NCBI GenBank assembly: GCA_017437705.1
Contig: JAFRYJ010000226.1
Coordinates: 1-13,803 of the forward strand
Origin: Lachnospiraceae bacterium
GTDB taxonomy: Bacteria; Bacillota_A; Clostridia; Lachnospirales; Lachnospiraceae
DNA: 13,803 nt
Reading direction: 5' to 3'
A model generated the notes under the pieces. The model made no database searches. It had not been told where the DNA came from and saw nothing but the letters and a program-made list of their open reading frames with translations. A program made the translations under genes and the position numbers. The first letter of the stretch is position 1; the number at the start of each line of letters is the position of its first letter. Positions 1-7,024 of this stretch are shown here, one piece after another.

Positions 1-1038
1 CGCGACACCTTCCGCCATAAGGCGCGCAGCTTCATGACGCTGCTGGGTGTGATGGGCTGTGTGATCATCCTTATCGCCACCTTCGGCATCGACGACATGC
101 TCCACAAGTTTCTGGACGAGAATTACAACGGAGCCATAAATTACAACAACATGATCTTCCTGGACGGCAAGACCGTCACCATGGATGATGTGGAAGAGCT
201 GGGCGAAAAGTATAATGCCGACCGGTCGTCCCAGATGAGCATCCTTATAAACTACGAGAAGACCGCGTCTCTGGAGGTAATGGGCCTGGAGCACGGATAT
301 GTGAGGTATCTGGGCCCGGATTCGGGATATGTGGATCTTGGTGATGACGGCGCATACATCTGCCGCAGGATAAGAGATGAGTTTGATCTTGATATCGGCG
401 ACACCTTCAGCTTTTCCCTGTACGGCAGCGATAAAAAGTACACCGCCAAGGTTGCCGGATATTACCGTTCGACCACGGAAGGCGTTGCAGTAACGGAAAA
501 GTATGCGGAGGAGATCGGATTGGAGTTTAAGCCCAACCTGCTTTATACACAGGAGGAGGACATAGCTTCGGAGTCCCGCATACTGAACGTACAGTCAAAG
601 AGCAACATCATGAAATCCTTCGATACCTTTATAGATATCCTGATGCTGATGATCGTGCTGATGAGCGTGGCCGCCGTGCTTCTGGGCATAATCGTGCTTT
701 ACAATCTGGGAGTTATGAGTTACACGGAGCGATACCGTGAAATGGCAACTTTAAAGGTGCTGGGATTTAAGGACAGGAAGATCGGGCAGCTCCTGACGAG
801 CCAGAACCTGTGGCTTACGGCAGCGGGCATCATAGTCGGCATCCCCGCCGGCATAGCCATTCTTAAATACCTGATGGACGCTCTGGCCGGTGAATATGAG
901 CTGAAGCTTTATGTAAGCCCTCGGACCTATATCGTAACGATAGCGCTGACCCTGGGAATGTCCCTTCTTGTAAGCCTGATGATATCGAAGAAGAACAAGA
1001 AGATCGATATGGTGGAGGCGCTGAAAACTGAAGAGTAG
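1..1038 (+). CDS. FtsX-family ABC transporter permease, C-terminal part (5' truncated by window)
   Basis: The reading frame is open from base 1 to the TAG at 1036-1038, so the gene starts upstream; 345 residues are visible. The first visible residues (RDTFRHKARSF) followed by a hydrophobic segment at about 12-30 resemble the start of the second half of long, two-module FtsX permeases. A polar region of roughly 180 residues follows, presumably extracellular. Three more hydrophobic segments lie at about 212-239, 270-290 and 311-329. The loop YTERYREMATLKVLGFKDRKI is the classic FtsX/MacB cytoplasmic coupling motif, thought to contact the ATPase. It would act in the cytoplasmic membrane with an ATP-binding partner encoded outside the window. 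Substrate cannot be told; lipoprotein, peptide or antibiotic export are all possible. Its stop codon abuts the first palindromic repeat. Confidence 0.9.
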   Translation, partial: RDTFRHKARSFMTLLGVMGCVIILIATFGIDDMLHKFLDENYNGAINYNNMIFLDGKTVTMDDVEELGEKYNADRSSQMSILINYEKTASLEVMGLEHGYVRYLGPDSGYVDLGDDGAYICRRIRDEFDLDIGDTFSFSLYGSDKKYTAKVAGYYRSTTEGVAVTEKYAEEIGLEFKPNLLYTQEEDIASESRILNVQSKSNIMKSFDTFIDILMLMIVLMSVAAVLLGIIVLYNLGVMSYTERYREMATLKVLGFKDRKIGQLLTSQNLWLTAAGIIVGIPAGIAILKYLMDALAGEYELKLYVSPRTYIVTIALTLGMSLLVSLMISKKNKKIDMVEALKTEE

Positions 1039-1080
1039 CAAAAAAAGTAAGCGCACGTGTTTTCCGGTACTGCGTACAGT
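1038..1080. repeat. Palindromic repeat, copy 1 (degenerate, right arm missing)
   Basis: The copy starts within the stop codon of the permease gene with an A-rich left arm GCAAAAAAAGTAA and reaches the core CCGGTACTGCGTACAGTC. The core hairpin is GTAC-TGC-GTAC at 1067-1077. No matching T-rich right arm follows; the sequence passes directly into the left arm of copy 2. The stem differs from copies 2 and 3 (GTGC/GCAC) by two changes that keep the pairing. Confidence 0.65.
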
Positions 1081-1086
1081 CAAATA

Positions 1087-1151
1087 GCAAAAAAGTAATG
1101 GCGTTCTTACTCCGGTGCTTCGCACAGTCGACGAACACAATTCTTTTTTGC
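1087..1151. repeat. Palindromic repeat, copy 2 (complete)
   Basis: The outer arms GCAAAAAAG (1087-1095) and CTTTTTTGC (1143-1151) are perfect reverse complements. Further in, GTTC (1103-1106) pairs with GAAC (1133-1136), and ACT (1109-1111) with AGT (1126-1128). The core hairpin is GTGC-TTC-GCAC at 1115-1125. An A-run before and a T-run after the stem make it look like a terminator on either strand, which suits its place between convergent genes. Confidence 0.75.
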
Positions 1152-1161
1152 CTGGGTGGAC

Positions 1162-1228
1162 AAACAAAAAGTAATTGCATGCGTACTCCGGTGCTGCGCA
1201 CAGTCGACGCATGCAAATCTTTTTGTTT
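1162..1228. repeat. Palindromic repeat, copy 3 (complete)
   Basis: The outer arms AAACAAAAAG (1162-1171) and CTTTTTGTTT (1219-1228) are perfect reverse complements. The middle arms TTGCATGCGT (1175-1184) and ACGCATGCAA (1207-1216) are also perfect, and the core hairpin is GTGC-TGC-GCAC at 1191-1201. The core CCGG...ACAGTCGACG is nearly identical to copy 2, while the arms differ in sequence yet stay complementary. It could be a dispersed REP/MITE-like element, a bidirectional terminator, or both. Confidence 0.78.
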
Positions 1229-1244
1229 AAGCGGGACCAAACAC

Positions 1245-1298
1245 CGGGATTTGGGAATTATCGTCACAGGACATAACTTGTTGACGATCAGCATCCCG
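1245..1298. other. Nested inverted repeat in the convergent intergenic region
   Basis: CGGGAT (1245-1250) pairs with ATCCCG (1293-1298), and inside it ATCGTCA (1260-1266) pairs with TGACGAT (1282-1288). This gives a two-storey hairpin of about 54 nt. It lies between the third palindromic repeat and the long hairpin and has no convincing coding frame. It may be a structured RNA segment or the remnant of a larger repeat element. Confidence 0.4.
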
Positions 1299-1312
1299 TC
1301 ACCGGTCAGCTA

Positions 1313-1380
1313 ATGCAAAACAGAGCGCTCACACGAACATGCCCGAAGGGTCCGGGAGTGTGAGCGCTGCTGTTTTGCAT
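1313..1380 (+). terminator. Long stem-loop, probable terminator of the permease transcription unit
   Basis: ATGCAAAACAG (1313-1323) pairs with CTGTTTTGCAT (1370-1380), and GCGCTCACAC (1325-1334) pairs with GTGTGAGCGC (1358-1367). This makes 21 base pairs interrupted by one small internal loop. A short CCCG/CGGG stem (1342-1345 with 1353-1356) caps it. On the plus strand ATTTT follows, a weak U-tract, while nothing similar follows on the minus strand. The stem is longer than most intrinsic terminators, so a stable processed RNA end is another possibility. Confidence 0.55.
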
Positions 1381-1394
1381 ATTTTAACACATCA

Positions 1395-1422
1395 AAAGGA
1401 GGAGCTGAAACGCTCCTCCTTT
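1395..1422 (-). terminator. Intrinsic terminator of the hydrogenase operon
   Basis: AAAGGAGGAGC (1395-1405) and GCTCCTCCTTT (1412-1422) form a perfect 11-bp stem with a six-base loop. Read on the minus strand the stem ends in TTTTG, and it begins about 30 nt after the hydA stop codon. This is the expected place and shape for a Rho-independent terminator of the operon. Confidence 0.8.
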
Positions 1423-1453
1423 ATCTTTGCTTTATTCAAGCTGCTTTCTGCAA

Positions 1454-3271
1454 TTATTTCTTAACCACAAAGTCTTCGTCGGTCAGCTGGTTGTAGAGAC
1501 CTCTCTTAACATATGTGGTATGCAGATACTCATGAGACTTATGGCCGCAGGGTTCACCCCACTCCTTGTAGAACTCGATGATAGCGGGATTCTCATGTGA
1601 CTTCCTGAGAGCCTTGCCTTCATCCTCTCCGTAGATAGCTTTAAGACGTTTCTGACGAACGACTCTGATATCTTCTGCGGGACGAGGCTGTCCGCCGCCT
1701 GTGATACAGCCGCCGGGGCAACCCATAACTTCGATGAAGTGATAAGGTGATTCGCCCTTTGCGATCTGGTCCATAAGGATCTTAGCGCCTGCGAAACCGC
1801 TGGTAACGGCGATCTTTGCCTCAAAGCCTTCAGCTGCTGCCCATTCAGGCAGTACGTTCTCGAATTTGATGGTTGCTTCCTTGATCTGATCAAGGCCAAC
1901 GATCGAAGGAACGTGCAGGTCGGGTGTAGGAAGCTCACGGCCGGTAACGATCTCGTATACGGTACGGAGTGCAGCTTCCATAACGCCGCCGGTTACGCCG
2001 AAGATGTCTGCAGCACCGGGTGAAAGTCCGAGAGGTGCATCAAACTGCTCTTCGGGAAGGTTGAGGAAATCTATACCCATTTCCTTGATCATGTCGCCAA
2101 GCTCTCTGGTGGTGATAACGGCATCAACATTGGGAACGCCGTCGTTCATCATCTCGGGCCTTGCGCACTCGGTCTTCTTTGACGTACAGGGCATTACAGA
2201 TACGGTGTAGATCTCTTCGGGCTTCTTGCCGATCTTGTCTGCATAGTAGCTCTTGAGAACAGCGCCGAACATCTGATGAGGCGACTTGCAGGTCGACAGA
2301 TGATCAAGCTCTTCGGGATAATGCTTCTCAATATACTGGATCCAGCCGGGTGAGCAGCTCGTCATCATGGGAAGTGTTACCTGTTCGCCGGAAAGAGCAG
2401 CTTTGAATCTGCCGAGGAACTCGGTGCCTTCCTCCATGATCGTAAGGTCGGCGCTCCAGTTGGTATCAAATACGTTGTCGAAGCCCATTCTTCTGAGGGC
2501 AGCTGCAAGACGGCCTGTCTGGCAGGTGCCTGCAGGAAGCCCGAAGCACTCGCCGATGCCTACGCGGACAGCGGGAGCGGGCTGAACGATAACATATTTG
2601 TCGGGATTAGCCAGGGCCTTGTAAACACGGTCCTTATGGCTTGTCTCATAAAGTGCTCCGACAGGACATACCTCAACGCACTGTCCGCAGAATGCGCAGG
2701 CGCTGCTTCCGATGGGAAGTCCGAAAGCGGGAGAAACATGGGTCTTGAAACCTCTGTCCTCTGCTCCGAGAACGGATGTGCCCTGGATGTTCTTGCAGAC
2801 ATTGATACAACGCCTGCAGAGGATACACTTGTTGGGATCACGGGTGATGGACTCGGAAACGTCGATGGGATACTCGAGACGCTCTCCCTTGTAATTGCAT
2901 TCCGTTACGCCCAGTTCCCTGCCCAGTGCCTGGAATTCGCAGTCCTGGTTTCTTACACATGCAAGACAATCCTGTGCATGGTTTGAAAGAAGGAGCTCAT
3001 ACATGGTCTTCCTGGCTTTACGTACTTTTTCGGTATTGGTGTTGATCACCATTCCGTCTTTTGCCTCTACCATACAGGAAGCCTGCAGCGTCCTGGCGGG
3101 AGGCGTTACCTGCTCAACGAGGCAGATACGGCATGCACCGTACTGATTTATTCCTTCCAGATAGCAGAGTCTGGGGATGTGGATCCCGTTCAGTTCCGCT
3201 GCCTGCAGGATAGTACTGCCTTCAGGCGCAGTACATTCGATACCGTTTATTGTAAGTTTGATATCTGCCAT
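1454..3271 (-). CDS. hydA: [FeFe]-hydrogenase catalytic subunit HydA (HndD-like, group A)
   Basis: Reversibly reduces protons to H2 at the H-cluster, in the cytoplasm, as the catalytic subunit of a HydABC-type complex. A 605-aa reading starts at ATG 3271, chosen because AGGAGG lies 8 nt upstream; in-frame GTG 3280 and ATG 3277 overlap that site or the preceding stop codon. Domains in order: [2Fe-2S] ferredoxin (C36, C47, C50, C66); His-Cys3 cluster motif (H98, C102, C105, C111); two [4Fe-4S] clusters (C149/C152/C155/C159 and C192/C195/C198/C202); the H-cluster domain with L1 TSCSPGW (304-310), L2 MPCTSKKTE (360-368) and L3 VMGCPGGCITGGGQP (515-529); and a C-terminal small-subunit-like segment (KSHENPAI...HEYLHTTYV). 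All other cluster ligands are present. The oddity is L1, where the common CC pair reads CS (Ser307). It is the last gene of the operon and is followed by a strong terminator. Maturases HydE, HydF and HydG are not in this window. Confidence 0.96.
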   Translation of the reverse strand: MADIKLTINGIECTAPEGSTILQAAELNGIHIPRLCYLEGINQYGACRICLVEQVTPPARTLQASCMVEAKDGMVINTNTEKVRKARKTMYELLLSNHAQDCLACVRNQDCEFQALGRELGVTECNYKGERLEYPIDVSESITRDPNKCILCRRCINVCKNIQGTSVLGAEDRGFKTHVSPAFGLPIGSSACAFCGQCVEVCPVGALYETSHKDRVYKALANPDKYVIVQPAPAVRVGIGECFGLPAGTCQTGRLAAALRRMGFDNVFDTNWSADLTIMEEGTEFLGRFKAALSGEQVTLPMMTSCSPGWIQYIEKHYPEELDHLSTCKSPHQMFGAVLKSYYADKIGKKPEEIYTVSVMPCTSKKTECARPEMMNDGVPNVDAVITTRELGDMIKEMGIDFLNLPEEQFDAPLGLSPGAADIFGVTGGVMEAALRTVYEIVTGRELPTPDLHVPSIVGLDQIKEATIKFENVLPEWAAAEGFEAKIAVTSGFAGAKILMDQIAKGESPYHFIEVMGCPGGCITGGGQPRPAEDIRVVRQKRLKAIYGEDEGKALRKSHENPAIIEFYKEWGEPCGHKSHEYLHTTYVKRGLYNQLTDEDFVVKK

Positions 3272-3276
3272 CCTCA

Positions 3277-6200
3277 TCACCTCCTGTCACAGCGAAGACA
3301 TCTGCTTGCTTCTGCACGGGCATCAAGTTCGTGCATTCCGAGATTCCTCTCCATGAAGCCTGTCGTAGCGTCTTTAGCTGACAGCTGCCTTGTAAGGAAT
3401 CTGCAGTGAGGAACGATGTCGCCCTCGATATGGTAATCTGTGATCTCCTGCTCGAAGCCCTTTGCAAGGACTCCGTCGCCGCCGAGATAGATATCGATGT
3501 TCTGTGCGGCAAGCTTGCCGTCGCCGACTGCATTAACGATATCCTTAGGTCCGCGGCTTGCATCACCGCCGACGAATACGCCTTCTTCGGTCGTAGCCTG
3601 TGTATAGCGGTCTGCTATTACGCGGCCCCACTTGGTCTCAACGCCTTCGTCAAGAAGATCGAGATCGGGATTCTGTGAAATAGCGGGGATGACCACATCG
3701 AACTCTTCCTTTGTAACATTGCCTGTAGGAACGGCTGCTCTTCTTCCGGAGCGGTCGTATCCGCCGAGGGTCTGCTCTTCAACTTCGATGTACTTAAGAA
3801 CGCCGTCTTCACCGATAAATGCGCGGGGATTGTTAAGAGGACGGATGATAACGCCTTCTTCCTTTGCATCAGCGATCTCTACCTTGTCGGCAGGCATGTC
3901 GGCTTCTGTTCTTCTGTAGAGTATCTGTACTTCGGCAGCGCCGAGACGTACAGCTGTTCTCGCAGAGTCGATAGCCGTGTTGCCGCCGCCTACTACAGCG
4001 ACTTTCTTACCCTTGAGATCGATGTCGCCCTTAAGGGAAACTCTCTTGAGGAAGTCGAGTCCGTGGTATACGCCCTCGAGATCATCTTCACCGGGGATGC
4101 GCATCTTTGCAACCTTCTGAGCGCCGATGGCGATCATTACGGCATCATACTCTTCCTTGAGTGCAGCGAATTCATCCTTGCCGATCTTCTTGCCGCAGGT
4201 GATCTTAACACCGGTCTTCTCGATGTTGGCGATCTCTTTAGCGATGATATCCCAGGGCAGACGATACTCGGGAATGCCGTAAGCCATAACTCCGCCGGGC
4301 TTCTCCTCTGCTTCGAATACGTCTACCTGATAGCCCTTGCGTGCAAGATAGTAAGCACTGGTAAGACCTGTAGGGCCTGCACCGATAACTGCAACTTTCT
4401 TGTTAAGCCTGGCAGCAGGAACGTAATCCTCGTCCTTGGGATAACCCATCTCGTAAGCGAAGTCTGTAGCAAATCTCTTCAGCTCGCAGATGTTCATCTT
4501 CTCGTCTACGGTGCCACGGCGGCATCTCATCTCGCAGGGATGCGTGCAGACACGTCCGCAGATACCTGAGAACGGGTTGTCGCGGAGCATTACCCTTGCG
4601 GCTCCGATGTAGTTGCCTGTAGCGATAAGGCTCATATATCCGGGGATATTGATGCCTGCAGGACATGTATTCTCGCAAGGTGAGCTTACGAGATCTGCAC
4701 ATGCACCGGCCTCGCACTTCTTTAAGCGGATATGATCCTCATATTCGTGACGGAAGTATTTGATCGTTGAAAGAACGGGGTTGGGAGCTGTCTGACCGAG
4801 GCCGCACATTGCGGACTGCTTGATGGTCTCGCCGAGCTCTACGAGCTTCTCGATGTCGCCTTCTTCACCCTGTCCCGATGTGATCCTGTTGAGGATCTCA
4901 AGCATACGCTTTGTACCTACACGGCATGCCGTACACTTGCCGCAGGATTCCTCCTGGATGAAATCCATATAGAATCTTGCGGTGTCGACCATACATGCGT
5001 CCTCATCCATTACGATAAGACCGCCGGAGCCGACGATGGAGCCGAGCTCTGCAAGATGCTCGAAGTCCATTGCAACGTTGATGTTCTCTGCCGTAAGACA
5101 TCCGCCTGAAGGGCCGCCGGTCTGGGCTGCCTTGAAGGTCTTTCCGTTGGGGATGCCGCCGCCGATATCAAATACGATCTCGGAAAGGGGAGTACCCATG
5201 GGAACTTCAACAAGTCCGGAATTCTCGATATTGCCGGTAAGTGCGAATACCTTTGTGCCGGGGCTCTTCTCGGTACCGAAGCTTCTGAACCAGTCTGCGC
5301 CCTTGAGCATGATGGCAGGAACGCATGCAAGTGTCTCAACATTATTGATGATGGTAGGATAATCGAAAAGTCCGCGCTGGAACGGGAAAGGCGGTTTCTG
5401 ACGGGGCTCGCCACGCTTGCCTTCTACGGAAGCGATAAGTGCTGTTTCCTCGCCGCATACGAAAGCGCCGGCGCCGATACGGATCTCGATATCGAAATTG
5501 AAGCCTGAACCGAAGATGTCCTCACCCAGTATGCCGGCTTCTCTTGCGCCTTCGATGGCGGCTTTGAGACGTCTTACTGCGATAGGATACTCGGCACGGA
5601 TATATACAACGCCGTGATCTGCGCCTATGGCGTAACCGCCGATAAGGAGACCTTCGATAACGCTGTAGGGATCGCCCTCAAATACGGAACGGTCCATGAA
5701 TGCTCCGGGGTCGCCCTCGTCTGCATTACAGATGAAGAACTTTCTGTCGCCCTTCTGATTGTAGGCTGCTTCCCACTTAACGCCGGTGGGGAAACCGCCG
5801 CCGCCGCGGCCTCTGAGGCCCGACTTCTTCATTTCTTCAACAACAGCATATCTGTCGCCCCTCTCCAGGATCCTTGCCAGTGCAAGGAAACCGTCCCTGG
5901 CGATGTAACTGTCTATGGAGTTTACATCTACAAGACCGCAGTTGCGGAGTGCTATACGGACCTGATTGCGAAGGAATGCGGTTTCGTTGATGTTGAGAAC
6001 GTGCTTTTTCTGAGCCTTGTCGTAGAATGTATACTCTTCTACGGGAGTTCCTCCTACGAGATGACGCCTAACGACTTCCTTTGTCTTTTCGGGAGTCATT
6101 TCGGTGTAAAACGTCTCTTCGGGAAGAATGATGATAACAGGGCCCGCCGCACAGGTACCCATACAGCCTCTTTCGAAAACGCCGATCTCGTCTGTAAGAC

Positions 6201-6360
6201 CTGCGGCTTCAAGTTCTGCGATAAGGGTCTCTTTTACGGCATTGAAGCTGGATGTGGTGCTGCCGGTCTCGAAGCATACAAGCGCCTGGCGTTTGTATTT
6301 GCCGGTCATCTCTTCATAAGCAGCCTTGATGGCAGTAAGATCGGAAATGCTCTTTATCAT
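3277..6360 (-). CDS. hydB: HydB/NuoF-type NADH flavoprotein fused to a GltD/NfnB-like NADP(H)-FAD oxidoreductase
   Basis: A 1027-aa fusion, much longer than HydB/HndC proteins of about 600 aa. Residues 24-105 form a thioredoxin-like [2Fe-2S] domain with C29, C66 and C70, but the second expected Cys of C-x4-C is Ser34. Residues about 130-540 are the NuoF core: the FMN/NADH motif GLRGRGGGGFPTG (181-193), CNADEGDPGAF (211-221), GAGAFVCGEETALI (296-309) and the [4Fe-4S] ligands C473, C476, C479, C519. In place of the usual C-terminal 2x[4Fe-4S] ferredoxin comes a GltD/NfnB-like unit. It has eight cysteines for two clusters (549, 554, 562, 566, 601, 605, 609, 613), an FAD dinucleotide fold (VAVIGAGPTGL, 656-666), a second nucleotide fold (VAVVGGGNTAID, 787-798), YRRTEADMP (815-823), typical of NADP(H)-binding GltD/NfnB, and GVFVGGDASRGP (927-938). 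It ends in a CxxC (1021, 1024). ATG 6360 overlaps the hydC stop as ATGA and has AGGAGG upstream. Inference: it passes electrons between NAD(H), NADP(H), ferredoxin and HydA. Confidence 0.93.
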   Translation of the reverse strand: MIKSISDLTAIKAAYEEMTGKYKRQALVCFETGSTTSSFNAVKETLIAELEAAGLTDEIGVFERGCMGTCAAGPVIIILPEETFYTEMTPEKTKEVVRRHLVGGTPVEEYTFYDKAQKKHVLNINETAFLRNQVRIALRNCGLVDVNSIDSYIARDGFLALARILERGDRYAVVEEMKKSGLRGRGGGGFPTGVKWEAAYNQKGDRKFFICNADEGDPGAFMDRSVFEGDPYSVIEGLLIGGYAIGADHGVVYIRAEYPIAVRRLKAAIEGAREAGILGEDIFGSGFNFDIEIRIGAGAFVCGEETALIASVEGKRGEPRQKPPFPFQRGLFDYPTIINNVETLACVPAIMLKGADWFRSFGTEKSPGTKVFALTGNIENSGLVEVPMGTPLSEIVFDIGGGIPNGKTFKAAQTGGPSGGCLTAENINVAMDFEHLAELGSIVGSGGLIVMDEDACMVDTARFYMDFIQEESCGKCTACRVGTKRMLEILNRITSGQGEEGDIEKLVELGETIKQSAMCGLGQTAPNPVLSTIKYFRHEYEDHIRLKKCEAGACADLVSSPCENTCPAGINIPGYMSLIATGNYIGAARVMLRDNPFSGICGRVCTHPCEMRCRRGTVDEKMNICELKRFATDFAYEMGYPKDEDYVPAARLNKKVAVIGAGPTGLTSAYYLARKGYQVDVFEAEEKPGGVMAYGIPEYRLPWDIIAKEIANIEKTGVKITCGKKIGKDEFAALKEEYDAVMIAIGAQKVAKMRIPGEDDLEGVYHGLDFLKRVSLKGDIDLKGKKVAVVGGGNTAIDSARTAVRLGAAEVQILYRRTEADMPADKVEIADAKEEGVIIRPLNNPRAFIGEDGVLKYIEVEEQTLGGYDRSGRRAAVPTGNVTKEEFDVVIPAISQNPDLDLLDEGVETKWGRVIADRYTQATTEEGVFVGGDASRGPKDIVNAVGDGKLAAQNIDIYLGGDGVLAKGFEQEITDYHIEGDIVPHCRFLTRQLSAKDATTGFMERNLGMHELDARAEASRCLRCDRR
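3280..3285 (-). promoter_or_regulatory. Ribosome binding site of hydA
   Basis: AGGAGG on the minus strand lies 8 nt before ATG 3271 and inside the last codons of the preceding fusion gene. Its position makes ATG 3271 the best start, rather than the two in-frame start codons further upstream. Confidence 0.8.
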
Positions 6361-6923
6361 GCTTCTGCACCTCCTTCAGCCTCTTCTTCATCCTGGTACA
6401 GTGCCAGGATACCGGGCAGCTTCTGGGGCGTTACCTGCTTGTAAACGTCGTCGTCGATCATTACGGCAGGAGCCAGACCGCAGGCGCCGATGCAGCGCGC
6501 GATCTCAAATGTAAACTGTCCGTCTTCTGTTGTTCCGTCTGTCTCTACATTGAGAGTGTCGCAAATGGCATTGACCAGCTTCTTCCCTCCGCGGACATAG
6601 CAGGCAGTTCCCTGACATACACGGATGGTATGTTTGCCGCGTTTGGTAGGAGTGAAGAATGAATAGAAGCTGACAACGCCGTTTACATCGGAAACCGGGA
6701 TATCCATTTTATCTGCAACGAATTTCTGCAGTTCCATGGGCAGATATCCGAAGATCTCCTGTGCTTCGTGAAGCACCATGATCAGCGCTCCGTCAGTGCC
6801 TTCATATTTCTCGATAACCTTGGCTACCTCGTCGTATAAAGCTTTGTCTTCACCACACTGACAGCAGCATGCTTCTTTTTGTGTCTGCATACAACTTTGC
6901 ATGGGCATAAATAATATGTCCAT
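6357..6923 (-). CDS. hydC: NuoE-like [2Fe-2S] subunit HydC of the hydrogenase complex
   Basis: The small electron-transfer subunit that partners HydB in bifurcating and NADH-dependent hydrogenases. A 188-aa reading starts at ATG 6923; a GTG at 6971 would add 16 residues, but AAAGGAGG sits just before ATG 6923. The helical N-terminal domain (about 30-90, with GYLP and VNGVVSFYSFF motifs) is followed by the thioredoxin-fold [2Fe-2S] domain with the intact ligand pattern C103-x4-C108 and C144-x3-C148. The C-terminus is acidic. The N-terminal tail holds five cysteines within 13 residues (C11, C19, C20, C21, C23), which are not part of the NuoE core and whose role is unknown. It is the first gene of the operon and overlaps the fusion gene by 4 nt. 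Confidence 0.94.
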   Translation of the reverse strand: MDILFMPMQSCMQTQKEACCCQCGEDKALYDEVAKVIEKYEGTDGALIMVLHEAQEIFGYLPMELQKFVADKMDIPVSDVNGVVSFYSFFTPTKRGKHTIRVCQGTACYVRGGKKLVNAICDTLNVETDGTTEDGQFTFEIARCIGACGLAPAVMIDDDVYKQVTPQKLPGILALYQDEEEAEGGAEA

Positions 6924-6926
6924 GAA

Positions 6927-6934
6927 CCTCCTTT
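6927..6934 (-). promoter_or_regulatory. Ribosome binding site of hydC (short spacing)
   Basis: AAAGGAGG on the minus strand is followed by only three bases (TTC) before ATG 6923. This is closer than usual. The next in-frame ATG (6908) is 18 nt away, too far, so 6923 remains the best start. The alternative GTG 6971 has only AAGGA nearby. Confidence 0.6.
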
Positions 6935-6990
6935 CCCTTTGTGTATAGCTGCGCACGATGCATTTGTACACGCTTCCTTTTTAGTAGGAC

Positions 6991-7018
6991 ATCATAGATA
7001 TCCTATCCTAATATTCAA
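6991..7018 (-). promoter_or_regulatory. Promoter candidate P2 of the hydrogenase operon, with a dyad over the -10
   Basis: On the minus strand TTGAAT (7013-7018) and TATGAT (6991-6996) are separated by 16 bp, a fair sigma-A match. An imperfect dyad from 6985 to 7005 (TAGGA-N-ATC ... GAT-N-TCCTA) covers the -10 box and could bind a repressor. Which regulator it fits is not recognisable. Confidence 0.45.
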
Positions 7019-7024
7019 TAAAAA

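Noticed and set aside
1038..1228. CRISPR array
   Set aside because: There are only three units, each is a palindrome with variable arms, the spacers are not of even length, and no cas genes are nearby.
751..1294. Two minus-strand frames (153 and 143 aa) across the permease end and the palindromic repeats
   Set aside because: They exist because the repeats happen to be open in that direction (recurring STVRSTGV). They run antisense to a real gene and have no ribosome site or family resemblance.
1098..1313. Plus-strand 71-aa frame in the convergent gap
   Set aside because: It is built almost wholly from palindromic repeats and hairpins, with no ribosome site and a composition unlike a protein.
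4063..4569. Plus-strand 168-aa frame antisense to the GltD/NfnB-like half of the fusion
   Set aside because: It is a mirror of conserved FAD and cluster motifs on the minus strand, with no independent support.
3277..6360. The fusion as an assembly or frameshift artefact joining two genes
   Set aside because: The frame runs without a stop through both domains, with a normal linker region and conserved Cys spacing at the join. An artefact would more likely leave a partial domain.
5614..6444. Long plus-strand frame (276 aa) antisense to the fusion gene and hydC
   Set aside because: The opposite strand encodes clear NuoF and NuoE domains; the antisense frame is a by-product of codon bias and has no ribosome site or domain.
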